A stretch of DNA of 64,000 nt from Notamacropus eugenii (GCF_028372415.1 NC_092872.1:549441205-549505204), one strand, 5' to 3'; shown: positions 1-11,210, counted from the stretch's first letter. Notes: generated by a model not told the origin, from the sequence alone. Made by a program: numbers and translations.

Positions 1-334
1 CAGTGGTCTGTATCTGCTTTCCATTAGCCCATTTCAAACCAGACTCCTGCAGCTCAGCCTGAGGGAACGGGGGTGGAGGTGGGGGGGTAAAACGTGCTCA
101 GACAGAGGGCAGCAGCTGGCAGATTCAAAGAAATGCAGAGAACAACAGGGAGGCATTACCCATTTCCGGATACTGCTTTGCTGGGAGGGGCTGTTTTCCA
201 TATCTTGCTTCCAGGACCTCTCCAGCACAGCAAGGCCTTCTCCAGGCAGGTACAGGCCAACATTACCTATAGGTAGAACTGGTGACTGCTTCTAAGCTCA
301 TGGTACTAGAGGGTTGGAAACAAACTATAAGAAA
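1..334. other. Unassigned sequence
   Basis: I see no recognised repeat, coding exon or RNA gene. The short open frames here have no motif I recognise. Confidence 0.4.
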
Positions 335-525
335 TCATAGGGTCATAGGTTTAGAGTTGTAGAGGTTATCTAGTCTAACCCTTTCATTTTGCAGATGAGG
401 AAACTGAGGCCCAGAGAGCTCAAATGACTTGCTATGGATCCTGCAGATAGTAAGCGCCAGAATTGGGATTTGAACCCAGGTTCCCTGACTCCAAACACAG
501 TGCTCTTTCTTCTGCTTTATTCTAC
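335..525 (-). repeat. MIR/CORE-SINE
   Basis: The antisense MIR core is clear: a 'gatgaggaaactgaggccc' block near 395, then a decayed 'acttgc...' block and 'gggatttgaacccaggttcc' near 465. This is a tRNA-derived SINE body read on the minus strand. It is an old, diverged copy. Confidence 0.85.
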
Positions 526-649
526 CATCATGTAATTGCAGGGGGTCCAGTAAATCACCAGTGCCCCATAAAATCCTCTCTTGACCCCTAGCTAGCACCT
601 GAAATTTTAATGTTAGAGAGCTTGCTACACCTGCTCTGATCCCTACTAA

Positions 650-900
650 GAATACCTGGATGGCATATTGAAGAAATTAAAAAATTCGAGTTAGGAAAGC
701 CTAAATTCACATCCTATCTCACTTACTAGCTATGTGACCTTGGGTAAGTCATTTAATCTCTGCCTCACTTTTCTCATCTTTAAAATAGGTGTTTAAGAAC
801 ACCTACCTCCCATGACTATTGTGAAGATAAAATGAGATAACATATTGTGAAGCACTTTTGCAAACCACAAAGTGCTATATAAATGCTAGCTATTATTATT
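650..900 (+). repeat. MIR, near full length
   Basis: The MIR blocks run in sense order: 'tagctatgtgaccttggg', then 'tcatctttaaaat', then the 3' region ending in 'aaatgctagctattatta'. Confidence 0.85.
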
Positions 901-904
901 AGTG

Positions 905-1600
905 TGGCATCTTTTTTTTCCAAGTAAGAAGAATATATTTTCTTTCTTTTCTACCTCTCTTCCCCTCTCACCCCACCCCAGACCTGGAAGAAGGGGAAAA
1001 AAAAACTTGCAAAAAAGATGAAGTCAAGCAAAACAAATCCCCACACATTGGGCATGTCCAGAAATGTGTGTCTCATTCAACACATTAGTCCAACACTTCT
1101 CTCTCAGGAGATGGGCAGCACCACCGGTCCTCCAGAATTATGGTGAGTTATTGCACTGATGAGAATTCTTAAGACTTTAAAAGTTGTGTTTTTATTGGTT
1201 TTTTTACAGTGTTGTTGTTGTTATATATAAATTGTTCTCCCCATTCTACTTACTTCACTCTCAGTTCATACAAGCCTTCCCAGGTTTCTCCAAAACTGAC
1301 CATTTCATCATTTTTTAAATAATATTTTATTTTTCCCCAATTACATGTTTAAACATTTTTAACAGTAGCTTTTGTTTTAAGTTTTGAGTTCTAAACTCTA
1401 TTCTTCCCTCCCTTCTTCCCCCTCCCTAAGACAGTATGCAATCTGATATAGGTTATAGGTGTATAATCATGTAAAACATTTCCATATTAGTCATTTTGTG
1501 TATCATTTCTTACAGCACAATGGTATTCTATTACATTTCTACACCATCCTTGGTTCAGCCTCTCCCCATTGATATTGTACTGTCTGTTTAAGGATTTCTT
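905..1600 (-). repeat. L1 3' region, split by a younger L1 tail
   Basis: Read on the minus strand this is a marsupial L1 ORF2 C-terminal/3' UTR segment. It has the block about 'aatggggagaggctgaacc' near 1570 and 'aaacctgggaaggcttgtatg' near 1270, both standard in marsupial L1 3' ends. It is interrupted between about 1312 and 1497 by another L1 tail in the same orientation. Confidence 0.7.
1308..1497 (-). mobile_element. 5'-truncated L1 3' end nested in an older L1
   Basis: A roughly 180-base L1 tail begins (minus strand) at 'gactaatatggaaatg' and ends with an AT-rich 'aaaaataaaatattattt'-type 3' end. The 7-base direct repeat 'tcatttt' flanks it at 1308-1314 and 1491-1497, consistent with a short TSD. 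Confidence 0.65.
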
Positions 1601-1609
1601 TTTTTCATT

Positions 1610-1749
1610 ATAAGCTTACATGAGGAGAAGTGAGGCTGGTGACCTGCACAGCCCTCACTCAAAACAAAGTCAAGTGCAAGTCATGTCATCATTTCTCTGA
1701 TGGCATGGTCTTCTTTGGCAATGAAGGATGAACACAATAAGCTTACATG
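1610..1749 (+). mobile_element. SINE 3' tail alone, with 13-bp target-site duplication
   Basis: Bases 1623-1736 hold only the 3' tail of the marsupial SINE seen more completely at 8626-8922 and 33498-34354 (block 'acaaagtcaagtgcaagtca'). The perfect 13-base repeat 'ataagcttacatg' at 1610-1622 and 1737-1749 brackets it. This is the mark of a 5'-truncated retroposition into a site downstream of an L1. Confidence 0.9.
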
Positions 1750-2339
1750 GAAGGCAGCAACACGAACCATGTGGACTATCCTAAGATAGAGAACCAATTG
1801 ATACCAGCATGGTAAGTGAGATAGATGTCCAGTGTCCATTGATCCTAAGAGAAATCATTCATATTAGCTCAGCTCTTGGTTAAGAGATAGAGGTGGGCCA
1901 CCAAGGAGCATAAGGTCAATACCTCATTCTGTGCCTCCAGAAGGGTCACGGCAGTATGTAACTTATCCAGTCCTGAGCTCACCCTTACCATATATCTTGG
2001 GGAGCTGGCAGGGGCAATGAGGGAAGGCTGGGGTTGTTCTACCTAAGGAATAGAGATGATGGGTTGAGGGAGAGAGAGCTTCCAAATGCCAGACCATGAA
2101 GATTTCCTGCTTTCATCTTTCTTTTTTTGCTTTACAGTCTTGATCCTTAAGTTAACCATTTCAACCAGTCTTTACCATTAATTCCCTTGATCCTTCTCCC
2201 CCATCCTCTTGAGGTTCAAACCCTGCCAATTTCTGCCATGGATCACCCCCACAATCAACCTTCTCTGTCTAGCTACTGAATGTCAATGGAGGAAGTTCCA
2301 AATTAACCCAAATAGGTAATGTTATTTAATCATCTCACC
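1750..2339. other. Unassigned sequence
   Basis: Nothing recognised on either strand apart from short purine-rich and pyrimidine-rich runs. Confidence 0.35.
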
Positions 2340-2575
2340 TGAGAGGCATAGTGGATAAAGAGCTGTTCTTGGTTCAGATTTTGCCTCTCTACATAGTGAA
2401 TATGTAACCTTGGACAAGCCACCTAGCTTCTTGGTCCCTCAGGCAATTTTCTAAGACCATAGGTTACAGAACAAGTCTTGATCTGTACCGGTAGGAAGAG
2501 CTGGCTCATTTAGAGTTCCTTAGCCTAATGAAATCATTGGTTGATACAAAACAAAACAAACAAAAAAACTCAACT
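2340..2575 (+). repeat. tRNA-headed SINE, old copy
   Basis: The head 'gaggcatagtggataaagag' and the block 'gtaaccttggacaagccac' match tRNA-derived marsupial SINE bodies. The 3' part ('taatgaaatcattgg') matches a SINE variant I recognise but cannot name firmly. Confidence 0.6.
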
Positions 2576-3289
2576 GAGCCCTGCCTCCTACTTGACAATT
2601 TTTTTATTCTTCCTTGGGTCTGCTATATAGTTCTTAGATCTGCTTTCCTAAAGTGAAAGCAATTTTTGAGGGGTTAACAATCTAATCAAGCATATATATC
2701 ATTCACTTATTTCAGGGAAAAAAGTCAGCACTCTGTACTTCAGAGAAAATACAAAATAATAAAGATCAACAGACAGGGCTTCCAACTGTCTGACCATAAG
2801 CAATACATACATAGACCAGAGAAAGAAGTATCAATATCTGGATTTTCAAAGATGGGGGAGGGCTCCTTAGTGGCTGGCCAGAGTCTCATTTGACCAGACA
2901 AACATTTCCATTGAGAAAGTCCCCAAGTAAAAACCTCACCTCAGAGCATTTATACAGTTTTCAGAGCCAGGAGGCAAGACCCTCTCACCCAGTGCCCCAA
3001 TAGAAATTAACAAAAGGTATAGCAGCCTAATAATGGGCAAGAAATATCTTTAACTCTTCCCCCCACATTCCCTCCACATTAACCTTAATTTACCAACAGC
3101 TTCTCATGCCACAGAAATACACTCAACTCTCTCAGCAGATATCCTTACTCCTATTTAACTGAAAAAATCAAAACCAGCCTTAGAAAATACCCTTCATTCT
3201 TATCCACTCATCTCCTGTAGATTCTTGATCGATTGACCATTCCTATACTTCCTCCCTCATCCTTATACCTTTTAATGCTAGCTCAAATA
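2576..3289. other. Unassigned sequence
   Basis: No repeat, exon or RNA gene recognised. Confidence 0.35.
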
Positions 3290-3795
3290 GAAACTCCTAT
3301 GATTGATCTTTAAAGTCCTTCATGACCTCACATCAACCTACTCCAGCCTTATTACACATTGTTGCCCTTTCTTCACTCTATTGTCTGGCCAAAATGACCT
3401 GTTTTTCCTCACACATGGCAATTCCATCACCTATTTCCACATCTTTCCATACACGGGCCATGCCCACTACCTAAAATACATTCCTTTCTCACCTCAAACT
3501 CTTAGAATCACTTGATTCTTTAAAAACTCAATTCAGATTCCACCTTCTGCAAGAGGCCTTTTCTCATCCTCCCATCCCCCTCCCACCCCCAACTGCTAGT
3601 GTCCTCCCTCCCACAACAAACATTTATTTTGCATATATTCTCCATATTTTTATACATTATATGTTGTCTCCTCCATAAAATATAAACTCCTTATGGGCAG
3701 AGACTTTCATTTTTAAATTTGTATCCCCAACACCTAGTGAAATATCTTGTACCCAGTAGTAAAAAAATAAGTGTCAATAAGTGGTTGGTTGGTTG
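3290..3795 (+). repeat. L2 LINE, 3' part
   Basis: The sense L2 3' region has the block 'aaagtccttcatgacctcac' near 3312, 'ttctgcaagaggccttttc' near 3545, and 'ataaactccttatgggcaga' near 3680. It ends in the usual L2 terminus with '...aataagt...ggttggttgg'. It lies just upstream of a second L2 copy in the same orientation. Confidence 0.8.
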
Positions 3796-4370
3796 ACCTA
3801 CTGATCAAACTGGATGGACATCATTTCCCACCACCTACAAACATGTTCAGGTCTAAAATCCTTCATTTGACCCTACCACCCCCTCAGGTGAGTATACTAT
3901 ATCCCTCTTCCCTTTTATCGCCAAACTTAAAAAAATAATAGCTTATGCTACTGTTGGTACTTCTGCTTCCTTACCAGCCCCTCACTTCTCAGTCCCTTGT
4001 AATCTGGCTTTAAACTCCACCATTCTACTGAAACTGCTTTATCCACTGTTACCAACATCTTATAATTGCTAAAACTGATGAGCATCTTCCTTGACCTCTC
4101 TGAAGATTCTGCCCCTGTCAATCCACACAGATGCATTCTCTCTTCCCTTGACTTCTGCGATACTACTCTCCTCTGGTTCTCCTACTACTCTTCTCCTACT
4201 CCTATCTTTCTCTTCAGTCTCTTTGCTTGGTCACCATCACCTGCTCCATTAACATGAGTTTTCCCTAGGGTCTGTCTTGGATCTTGACTATTTCTCTATA
4301 TATTCTCTCCCTTAGTGATCTTATCTGATTCTATGAGTTCAATGATCATTTCAATACAGATAACTCAAAT

Positions 4371-4449
4371 ATGTATGTATATATACATATATGTGTATGT
4401 ATACAAATATATACACATACATACACATAAACACATATACATATATATT
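4371..4449. repeat. Imperfect (TATG/ATAC)n microsatellite
   Basis: Alternating 'atgtatgt' and 'atacacat' units inside the L2 copy. The two halves are partly complementary. Confidence 0.85.
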
Positions 4450-5334
4450 TCTTGCTCTCTCTTTTGAAATTCATTTACACACTGTCAGCAACCTGCTGTA
4501 TGCCTTCATAAGGAACTTCCCATTGATGTTTCAAACTCAATATATCTAAAATGGAACAAACGCATTATCTTCAACTTTTATACCTGCCCTTCTTACAAAT
4601 TTCACTATTTCTATTGAGGATACTAGTGTTCTCTGAATGTCACAGGCTTGAAACTTCAGATTCATCCTTGATTCTTGTCTCATATTGTGGTAAAACATTT
4701 TCCATCTAATACCAAGTCTCGTCCATCCCACCTCCATAATACCTCTACCATACTCCCCCCTACTCACCCCTCACATAGATACTACCCTAGTTTACCTTAG
4801 TGTTACCTTTTGGACAACTAGAACATTCATTGTTGTTTTCTTTTGTTCTCAAAGACTACATTGGATTTCCCAGTCCCCAGTTTCTCCTCTTTCCAATTCC
4901 TACTTCCTAACAGAACACCAGAATGATCTTGCTGAGGTACAAGTTTGACCACATGCTTCTCTTGCTCAAAAACCTTAAGTGACTCCCAACTGTCTTTAGG
5001 ATAAAATAAAAATTCCTTAGTCTGGCACTTGAAGCCCTCCACCATCTGTTACTGCCTTTCCAGTCTTATCCCCCACCCCTCTTTTCCTGAACTCTTAAGT
5101 CTCAGCCAAACTGGACGCTATTCCTCACACTCAACATCTCATCTCTCACTTCAGTTCATTCACCTAAACTATGCCCCCAAACTAGAAATGCATTCCCTCA
5201 TCATCACCTCTCAGGTCTCTTATCTTTCCTCAATGTTGACTTCAAGTTCCATCTCCTCAGTAAGCCTTCCTGATCTTTACCATCCCACCCCACCCCCAGC
5301 ACTAACTCTCTTTCCTACCTTATATAGTATTCTT

Positions 5335-5587
5335 ATTTATAGGGCAACTAAGTGGATAGAGTGCCAGACCTGAAGTCAGGAAGATCTGAGTTCAAATCTG
5401 AACTCAGATACTTACTAACTGTGAGACCCTGGGCAAGTCACTTAACCCTGTTTGCCTCAGTTTCCTTATCTGTAAAATGAGCTGGAGAAGGAAATGACAA
5501 ACCACTCCAGCGTCTTTGCCAAGAAAATCCCAAATGGGGTCATAAAGAGTCAGACACAACTGAACAACAACACCATCGTCATTTATA
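5335..5587 (+). mobile_element. RTE-tailed tRNA SINE inserted in L2
   Basis: The head is 'agggcaactaagtggatag' and the tRNA-like body contains 'gagttcaaatctgaa'. The middle is 'ctgtaaaatgagctggag' and the tail 'aaagagtcagacacaactga' resembles BovB/RTE LINE tails. The repeat 'atttata' at 5335-5341 and 5581-5587 is the likely TSD. The L2 resumes directly afterwards. Confidence 0.85.
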
Positions 5588-5725
5588 TACATGTATTCCT
5601 CTCCACACCCCACCCCAAAAGAATGTAGACTCTTTAAAGGCAAAGACGTTCATGATGTATTTATAGTCTCAGACCTTTGTACATAGTAGGTACTCAACAA
5701 ATGCTTGTTGAATCAAACTAAATAG

Positions 5726-6149
5726 TAGAAAAAGTCCAGGAGGATATGCACAAAGCAGTCACGATTCTAGGAGCTGAGCAAACACCAATTTCCCATCAGG
5801 AGCTGGGCTTCAAACTTCTGACGGTCCTGGCTCTGCCTCTTTCAGCCTGTCCTAATTCCTCTTTATCCCTGCACCAAACCTTATGGCTTCTCATCGTTCC
5901 AATCCGGGTCACATTACTGATGATGACATGACTAAAAATACAAGTTCCCCACGGGCAGGCCACCTGGTAGATGCCTGAGGCCAAAAAAAGAAGCCTTCAT
6001 TGTATGGAACTCTTTTTAAATTTTATATGACTGTAACATGAACCTCAAACTCAAATGCCTGCCCACTCCACAGATGAAGAAAAATGTTAAGACCAAAAAA
6101 CAAGGATTAAGACAAAAGGGGATTTGGGAGTAGGATATGCAGCCTATTG
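5726..6149. other. Unassigned sequence
   Basis: No repeat or gene recognised. Confidence 0.35.
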
Positions 6150-6350
6150 TAGTATCATGGAGAGAGCCTCAAGTTAGAGAACAGGAGACAGAAGACATAG
6201 TCTCACCTCCACCCCTAACCTGAATGAAAGCGATTTTCATCCAAAAGCTCATGTTTTCCTCTATAAAATGAGGGACCTGGCCTTCATGGATTCTCTAATG
6301 TTCTTATCAGCCCTAATAACCTGTGTTCTAAAGTCTTGCCCCCTCCACTC
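6150..6350 (+). repeat. MIR-type SINE, diverged
   Basis: The body is weak. The 3' part 'cctctataaaatgagggacc' followed by 'cttcatggattctctaatg' matches the MIR-type 'gacctctaaggtcc' tail. It runs into the tandem array at 6290-6660. Confidence 0.55.
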
Positions 6351-6660
6351 CCTGACAAATATGTTATATTTGTTATATAAGTCCTTTGTCAGCTCTGGCA
6401 GTCTTTGTTCTAAAGTCTAACATTCTATGCTCCAAAGTTCCTTCCAGCTCTGCACTTTCATTGTGTCCTAAGGTCCTTTTTCTGCCTCAGCATTCTCCTG
6501 AGCACTTTCAGTCTTTGTTCTAAAGTTCTGTCCTGGATCTGACTTTCTGGGCTCTAAGATCTCTGCCAACTCTGACGTTCTGTGTTCTATGTTCTAAGGT
6601 CCCTGTTCTGAAATCCCTTGTTCCAAGGTTCCTGCCAGTCCTAGTAGTCTACAAAAATCC
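6290..6660 (+). repeat. Degenerate ~30-bp tandem array grown from a SINE tail
   Basis: A phrase of the type 'tctgacattctgtgttctaaggtcc' recurs around ten times with heavy divergence. Examples are 'tctttgttctaaagt' near 6403 and 6512, 'tcattgtgtcctaaggtcc' near 6460, and 'gttctgtgttctatgttctaagg' near 6580. It continues the 3' tail of the preceding SINE. Confidence 0.7.
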
Positions 6661-7349
6661 AATTCTATGACTTCTAGTCTCTGCTTTTTTCTGCTTTCTC
6701 CATCCCCAACCTCTGCTCCAGCAGAGCTTTCAGGGGCAGCTTGGAAGTTATATCTCTGCTGTTCCATTACACCCACACAGACCATTATCTGTCTGAACTG
6801 TGCAAGAATGGTTCTTTCCTAAATTAGTTTCTGAGATAGAACAATGGATTGTTATTTGAACCAACTAGAGGACCCCAAACTGCTGCTGGGCACTTTGGTA
6901 AACTGCTCCAAATTAAATACTGTGAGTTTCATTTCCCCACCTTTCTCTCCATGTCAAAGCAACCTGTATTCACATGTGCCTTGGCTGATGTGTGTATTCC
7001 ACACCACCTGCATTCCACACCACCATTCTGTTGGGTCATTCTGTGAATGCCGAACTGGAGAGAAAATAAAAATTGAAGCAAAAAAGCAACCCAAATATTT
7101 CTCTAATGTGGATTAATATAATAAGGTTGACAATAACCCATCCAAAATAGCTTTGAGGTAAAATTCAGCCAGTCAGACACACTGTACCTTAACTCTAACA
7201 TAGTGATGTCACTTTGTTCCGCTTTGAGAACAAAGGAAAACAATCAGGGATGGCATTGTTGGTCATAGAATTTCACTGAGACCCTTGGTTGTTATTACCA
7301 ATTTTGGGACAGCACTGAAGCTGTAAGTTCATTTTTTATATGATATTTC
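6661..7349. other. Unassigned sequence
   Basis: No recognised element, except a short old SINE-tail-like piece near 7200-7250 ('tttgagaacaaaggaaaaca'). Confidence 0.35.
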
Positions 7350-7500
7350 TGTGACCTGCCTAGACCTAGATTTAAATCATGGCTCTACTTTAAATCACCT
7401 GTGTGGTTTTAAACACGTTTTTTCACTTCTCAGTGCCTTAGTTTCCTGAGGCTTGAACTAGATGATTTCTCATGTCCCTTCCAGCTCTAAGACTGGAATA
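7350..7500 (+). repeat. MIR-type SINE
   Basis: Sense MIR tail: 'tcagtgccttagtttcctgagg' followed by 'gaactagatgatttctcatg' and 'cccttccagctcta'. Confidence 0.65.
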
Positions 7501-7719
7501 TCTAATATTTCCAACCCCCAATCAATTGTTCTTTGTGTTGCCTCCTTGATTTTTGTGGATTTCAAAGATGGGTTCTATGAGAAAAGAGAGCAAGTGATCT
7601 CATGGACATATGTTCATTTCCAGCTCTCTCTCTCTTCTTCTTGGCTCTATCTCTACATTGGCTGCTTTGCCTCTCTGAGGATGATTTTGCTCTGAGTCCT
7701 ACTCAATGCCTGGAACTGC

Positions 7720-7880
7720 CATGGGAAGCCCCAGCCACAGTATTCACTCTCTCCTGCTCCTAGAATGCCCTTATGCACTTGTTGAATTCCTACTCATTCT
7801 TTTAATACTTTATCACTTCAAGGAACCATACTTTCCTCTTTGTAAGTATTCCCTCCACTGATGTAACTCCTCTATAATTC
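7720..7880 (+). repeat. L2 fragment
   Basis: Sense L2 3' region phrases: 'tgctcctagaatgccctt' near 7755 and 'tcaaggaaccatactttcc' near 7818. Confidence 0.5.
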
Positions 7881-8464
7881 TATAATTCAGTCTTCAAGGA
7901 TGACTGTGGTCAAAAATTACATCATTCTGTGACCAACCTGATGATGAATCTTTTTGATAGGCTAATCCTTGGACAACAGACATATAGTCAAAGGTTTTGA
8001 AGTCTTCCCAGTTTGGTAGGATCTGCCAGGGCTTGTGATTTAAACATATAGACTTTTAGAACTTAAGACCAACTGCATACTACAATACAGCATTGAGTCA
8101 AGAGCAAGTATTAAGATTCTTTAAAGTCCAATCAGTGATGACTTTCCCTCAATATAGCACTTTGTTCTATTTGTCATCATATAATACTGCACACATTTAA
8201 CAGCTATCTTGGGGCTCACTTACCCATCCCATACAGGCTCTGTCAAGTGGGGTGTGACTGCTGTTATTTTCAGGGTTCTGAGGACAATTCTCTGGGTATC
8301 CTCCTAACACTAGCCCACAAGCCCCCACCAGTGCATTTTCCCTTGACAGTTCTTTACCAAAGGCATTTTCCCTAGTCAATTCTTTATCAAAAGCATTTAC
8401 TCATTTCAATGTCTCTGTCCAGTAGCCCTCCAGACCTTTAGAGGTTAAAGTCTCACTGGGGCAC
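7881..8464. other. Unassigned sequence
   Basis: Nothing firmly recognised. A short direct repeat ('gaaaatgc...cttgacagttctttacc' type) near 8330-8395 is noted: 'agttctttaccaaaggcatt' at about 8349 and a similar phrase at about 8378. Confidence 0.35.
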
Positions 8465-8613
8465 CTATAATTACATAGGGGTATATATAAATATAATGTG
8501 TATTAGTTTTTTATATGTGCCCAATTCCTGTCCTGCTCCATAAGAAAAGGGATTATTTCTTAGAAACTTTCTATCTCCTACAGCATTGAATATAAGATCC
8601 CATAATATGCACT

Positions 8614-8934
8614 TAATGTTTGTTGTGTGTGTGTTGGTCCTTTGTTGCCAAAGAAGAACATGCCATCAGAGAAATAATGACATGACTTGCACTTGACTTT
8701 GTTTTCAGTGATGGAGGGCTGTGCAGGTCATCAGCTTTACTTCTCCTCCAGAGCCATTTGAATCCAGGGATGACTGGAGATGACCAGGATGAGGCAATTG
8801 GAGTTAAGTGACTTGCCCAAGGTCACACAGCTAGTGAGTGTCAAGTGTCTGAGGTGAGTTTTGAACTCAGGTCCTCCTGACTCCTGCGCTGGTGCTCTAT
8901 CCACTGTACTACCTAGCTGCCCTAATGTTTGTTG
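8614..8934 (-). mobile_element. tRNA-headed marsupial SINE with 12-bp target-site duplication
   Basis: Read on the minus strand, 8922 to 8626 is complete: head 'gggcagctaggtagtacag', tRNA-like 'gagttcaaaactcacct', 'acttgcccaaggtcac' in antisense, then the tail with 'acaaagtcaagtgcaagtca'. The 12-base repeat 'taatgtttgttg' at 8614-8625 and 8923-8934 is the TSD. The copy is among the best preserved SINEs in the window. Confidence 0.92.
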
Positions 8935-8983
8935 AATGAATGAATGAATGAATGAATGAATGAATGAATGAATGAATGAATGA
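8934..8983. repeat. (TGAA)n microsatellite
   Basis: About twelve near-perfect tetranucleotide units at the terminus of the L2 copy. This is a likely length-polymorphic site. Confidence 0.95.
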
Positions 8984-9551
8984 CTGTCATCATAATTTGC
9001 TCCCTACACTAATGTATACTCTACCTGTATGAGCACAAACCAGTCCAGTACCAACACTATCATTATTCCCCACACCAGAATCATCCTAAAAGAGCAAAAG
9101 ATCTAAGACTAAAGCTCTACTGTATGAACCTTTCAGCCTTCTCATCTCCTTCCTGACAATTTGCTTGTGTCTGGTAATATATCATTCTTTCCATAGCTCA
9201 TTCACTTACCTCTCTATCACCAGCCTGTTTTCTCCATATTGGTACCTTAATCCAATCACCATATGCTAGCAATCAGCCTACTTCCTGCTATCCCTAAATA
9301 TCTTCTTCCCTATCTGCTCCCAAAGAACTTACATGGCTTTCTTCCTTTTCTGTCCTCATGGTACCTCCATGTACTATCATGGTTCTCTGCATAACTTTAA
9401 AGCACTTTGCTTACACCCAATATAATTCCTTCTTATAAATTCTGTGAGGAATTCATTTCTACATCCTTTGTACATGCTTATAACCTTCCCTTTTCTTGTA
9501 AATATAAAATTCTAGTTAAACATCTGTAATGACTTTAGGTTTAGCTCTGAA
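8984..9551. other. Pyrimidine-rich sequence, possibly L2-derived
   Basis: The wording of 9120-9500 (e.g. 'ttcatttctacatcctttg') resembles old L2 3' sequence on the plus strand, but no diagnostic block is intact. Confidence 0.3.
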
Positions 9552-9813
9552 TATCTGGAATGCAGTTAATAGAATGCTGAGCCTAGAGTCAAGAAGACTC
9601 ATCTTCCCAAATTCAAATTTGACCTCAGACAATTACTAGCTGTGTGACCCTGGGCAAATCACTTAACCCTGTTTGCCTCAGTTCCCTCATCTGTAAAATG
9701 AGCTGGAGAAGGAAATGGCAAACTATCTCAGTATCTTTGTCAAAAAAAACCCCAGATGGGGTCACAAAGAGTCAGACATGACTGAAACAACTAAACAACA
9801 ATAACTATCTGGA
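9552..9813 (+). mobile_element. RTE-tailed tRNA SINE
   Basis: The body contains 'tagctgtgtgaccctggg', 'tgtaaaatgagctggagaag' and the tail 'aagagtcagacatgactg'. The 8-base repeat 'tatctgga' at 9552-9559 and 9806-9813 is the TSD. Confidence 0.9.
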
Positions 9814-9879
9814 GAATAGGACAGCATAAAGGTGTTGAAACTTCTAGGGAGTCAGTCCATCTTCTATGTTTTTGTATTT

Positions 9880-10045
9880 GGTATCATGTCTGAGTTGTTT
9901 CTCTAGTGAGATGTAGGTTCCTTGGTGTCAGAGATCATTTTTCATTTTTTTGTTTGCCTCACCAATACAGCATCAGTACAGATATCAGTACAGTATCTTG
10001 AGCATAGTCAGTGTTTAATAAGTGCTTTTTGGTTCTATTGGATTC
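9880..10045 (+). repeat. L2 3' end
   Basis: 'gtaggttccttggtgtcaga' near 9914 and 'gtgtttaataagtgcttttt' near 10010 correspond to the terminal L2 3' UTR. Confidence 0.6.
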
Positions 10046-10229
10046 GTGCCCAAATTTATGAAAAATATGGACACGCTTGAGCAAGTAGGGATGAGGTCTA
10101 CCAGAAGGGGGCAGTGTAGTGGAAGAAGGGTGTGGTCCTAGAGAGCATAACAGATAAGAATAAGTTGAAGAAAATTTGAAATGTTAAGCTTGAAGAGATT
10201 TAGCAGTGACATGATAGCTGTCCTTAAGT

Positions 10230-10975
10230 ACCCCTATTTCCAATCATTTGCCAAAGGCCTATTTCTATGATATTCTCACATTCGTCCCCTTCTCTCCATT
10301 CACACAGCCTCTACTGTACTATAGTTCCTCATCAGTTCTCACTTGAACTCCTATAATGGTCTCCTAGGTGGTCTCCCTACTTTCAGTCTCTTTCCTTTCT
10401 AATCTTTCCTCTACACAGCTGCCAAATCAATATTTCTAAATCACAGATCTAATCATGAGACATACTCCCCTCAACTGAAATATCTTTAGTGGTGCCTTAT
10501 TGCCACGGAAAGAAAATACAAAATTCTCAGCTCTCCACTCTACTTCCTGGCTCCTCACATTTATTTTCTTATTTTGTATCTCCTCCTTCTAGTCAAACTA
10601 GCCTCCTGGTTATTTTCTGTACACATTCCCTTCTCTTGACTCTGTGCTTTTTTATAGGTACTCTCTAATATCTTCAATGGGCTTCTCCCCTATCCCTGCT
10701 TCTAAATCCCTAGCTGCCTTCAACCAAGTCTAAGGTATCTGTCACCTAAGTAAAACCTTTGCTGCTTCCCCTAGCTATTGGCACTCTCTCCCTCTTAAAA
10801 TTATTTTGTACTATTTTACACTTACTTATGTATATGTTGTGTCTCCTCCAGTAGAACATAAGCTCCTTGAAGGCAGGAACTGTTTCTTTTTTATTTTATA
10901 TCCCTATGGTCAACCACAGTGCCTGGCACAAGGTAGGAGCTTAATAAATGCTTGGTGAATAAATGAATGAATTTT
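10230..10975 (+). repeat. L2 LINE, 3' part
   Basis: A long sense L2 copy from the ORF2 C-terminal region ('gctgccaaatcaatatttct' near 10419) to the terminus 'gcttaataaatgcttggtga' near 10940. A short (TGAA)-type tail follows. Confidence 0.85.
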
Positions 10976-11210
10976 TGTTGGAATTATTTCTCCCACTGTG
11001 CTCTTCTCATAGCAGGTGCTCAATAAATGTATGTTGAAATGAATTTTGAGAAGTAATAATAATAATAAGCATTTATACACTGCTTTCAGGGGCAATATAA
11101 GTTCCTTAGATTAGGAATTTTTTTCATTTTTGTCCTGGAATTTCTACCAGTTAGCTTGGTATCTGGCATGTAATAGATGCTTAACTAATGTTTGTTGATT
11201 GATTATTTCA
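10976..11210 (+). repeat. Further L2 3'-end pieces
   Basis: A second terminus 'gtgctcaataaatgtatgttg' lies near 11015 and a third 'gatgcttaactaatgtttgttg' near 11175. These appear to be separate L2 ends or an L2/MIR patchwork. Confidence 0.6.

Larger units (their letters stand above)
3900..5725 (+). repeat. Long L2 LINE with reverse-transcriptase remnants
   Basis: This decayed L2 copy covers part of ORF2 through the 3' end. The segment near 4090 reads as the L2 'F-L-D-L-S-...-D' RT block. The stretch 4255-4365 corresponds to the 'P-Q-G-S' to 'Y-A-D-D' region of the L2 RT, both badly eroded. 4500-4790 follows it, and 4930-5340 is the ORF2 C-terminal part ('cacttgaagccctccacc'). The 3' end is 5588-5725, closing in 'tactcaacaaatgcttgttgaa'. 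The copy is broken by an AT-rich repeat (4371-4449) and a SINE (5341-5580). There are many stops and no functional protein. Confidence 0.8.
8465..8983 (+). repeat. L2 3' end, split by a SINE
   Basis: The L2 3' UTR ends 'gcacttaatgtttgttg'. It is interrupted at 8626-8922 and resumes with the duplicated 'taatgtttgttg', then a (TGAA)n terminus typical of L2. Confidence 0.75.
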
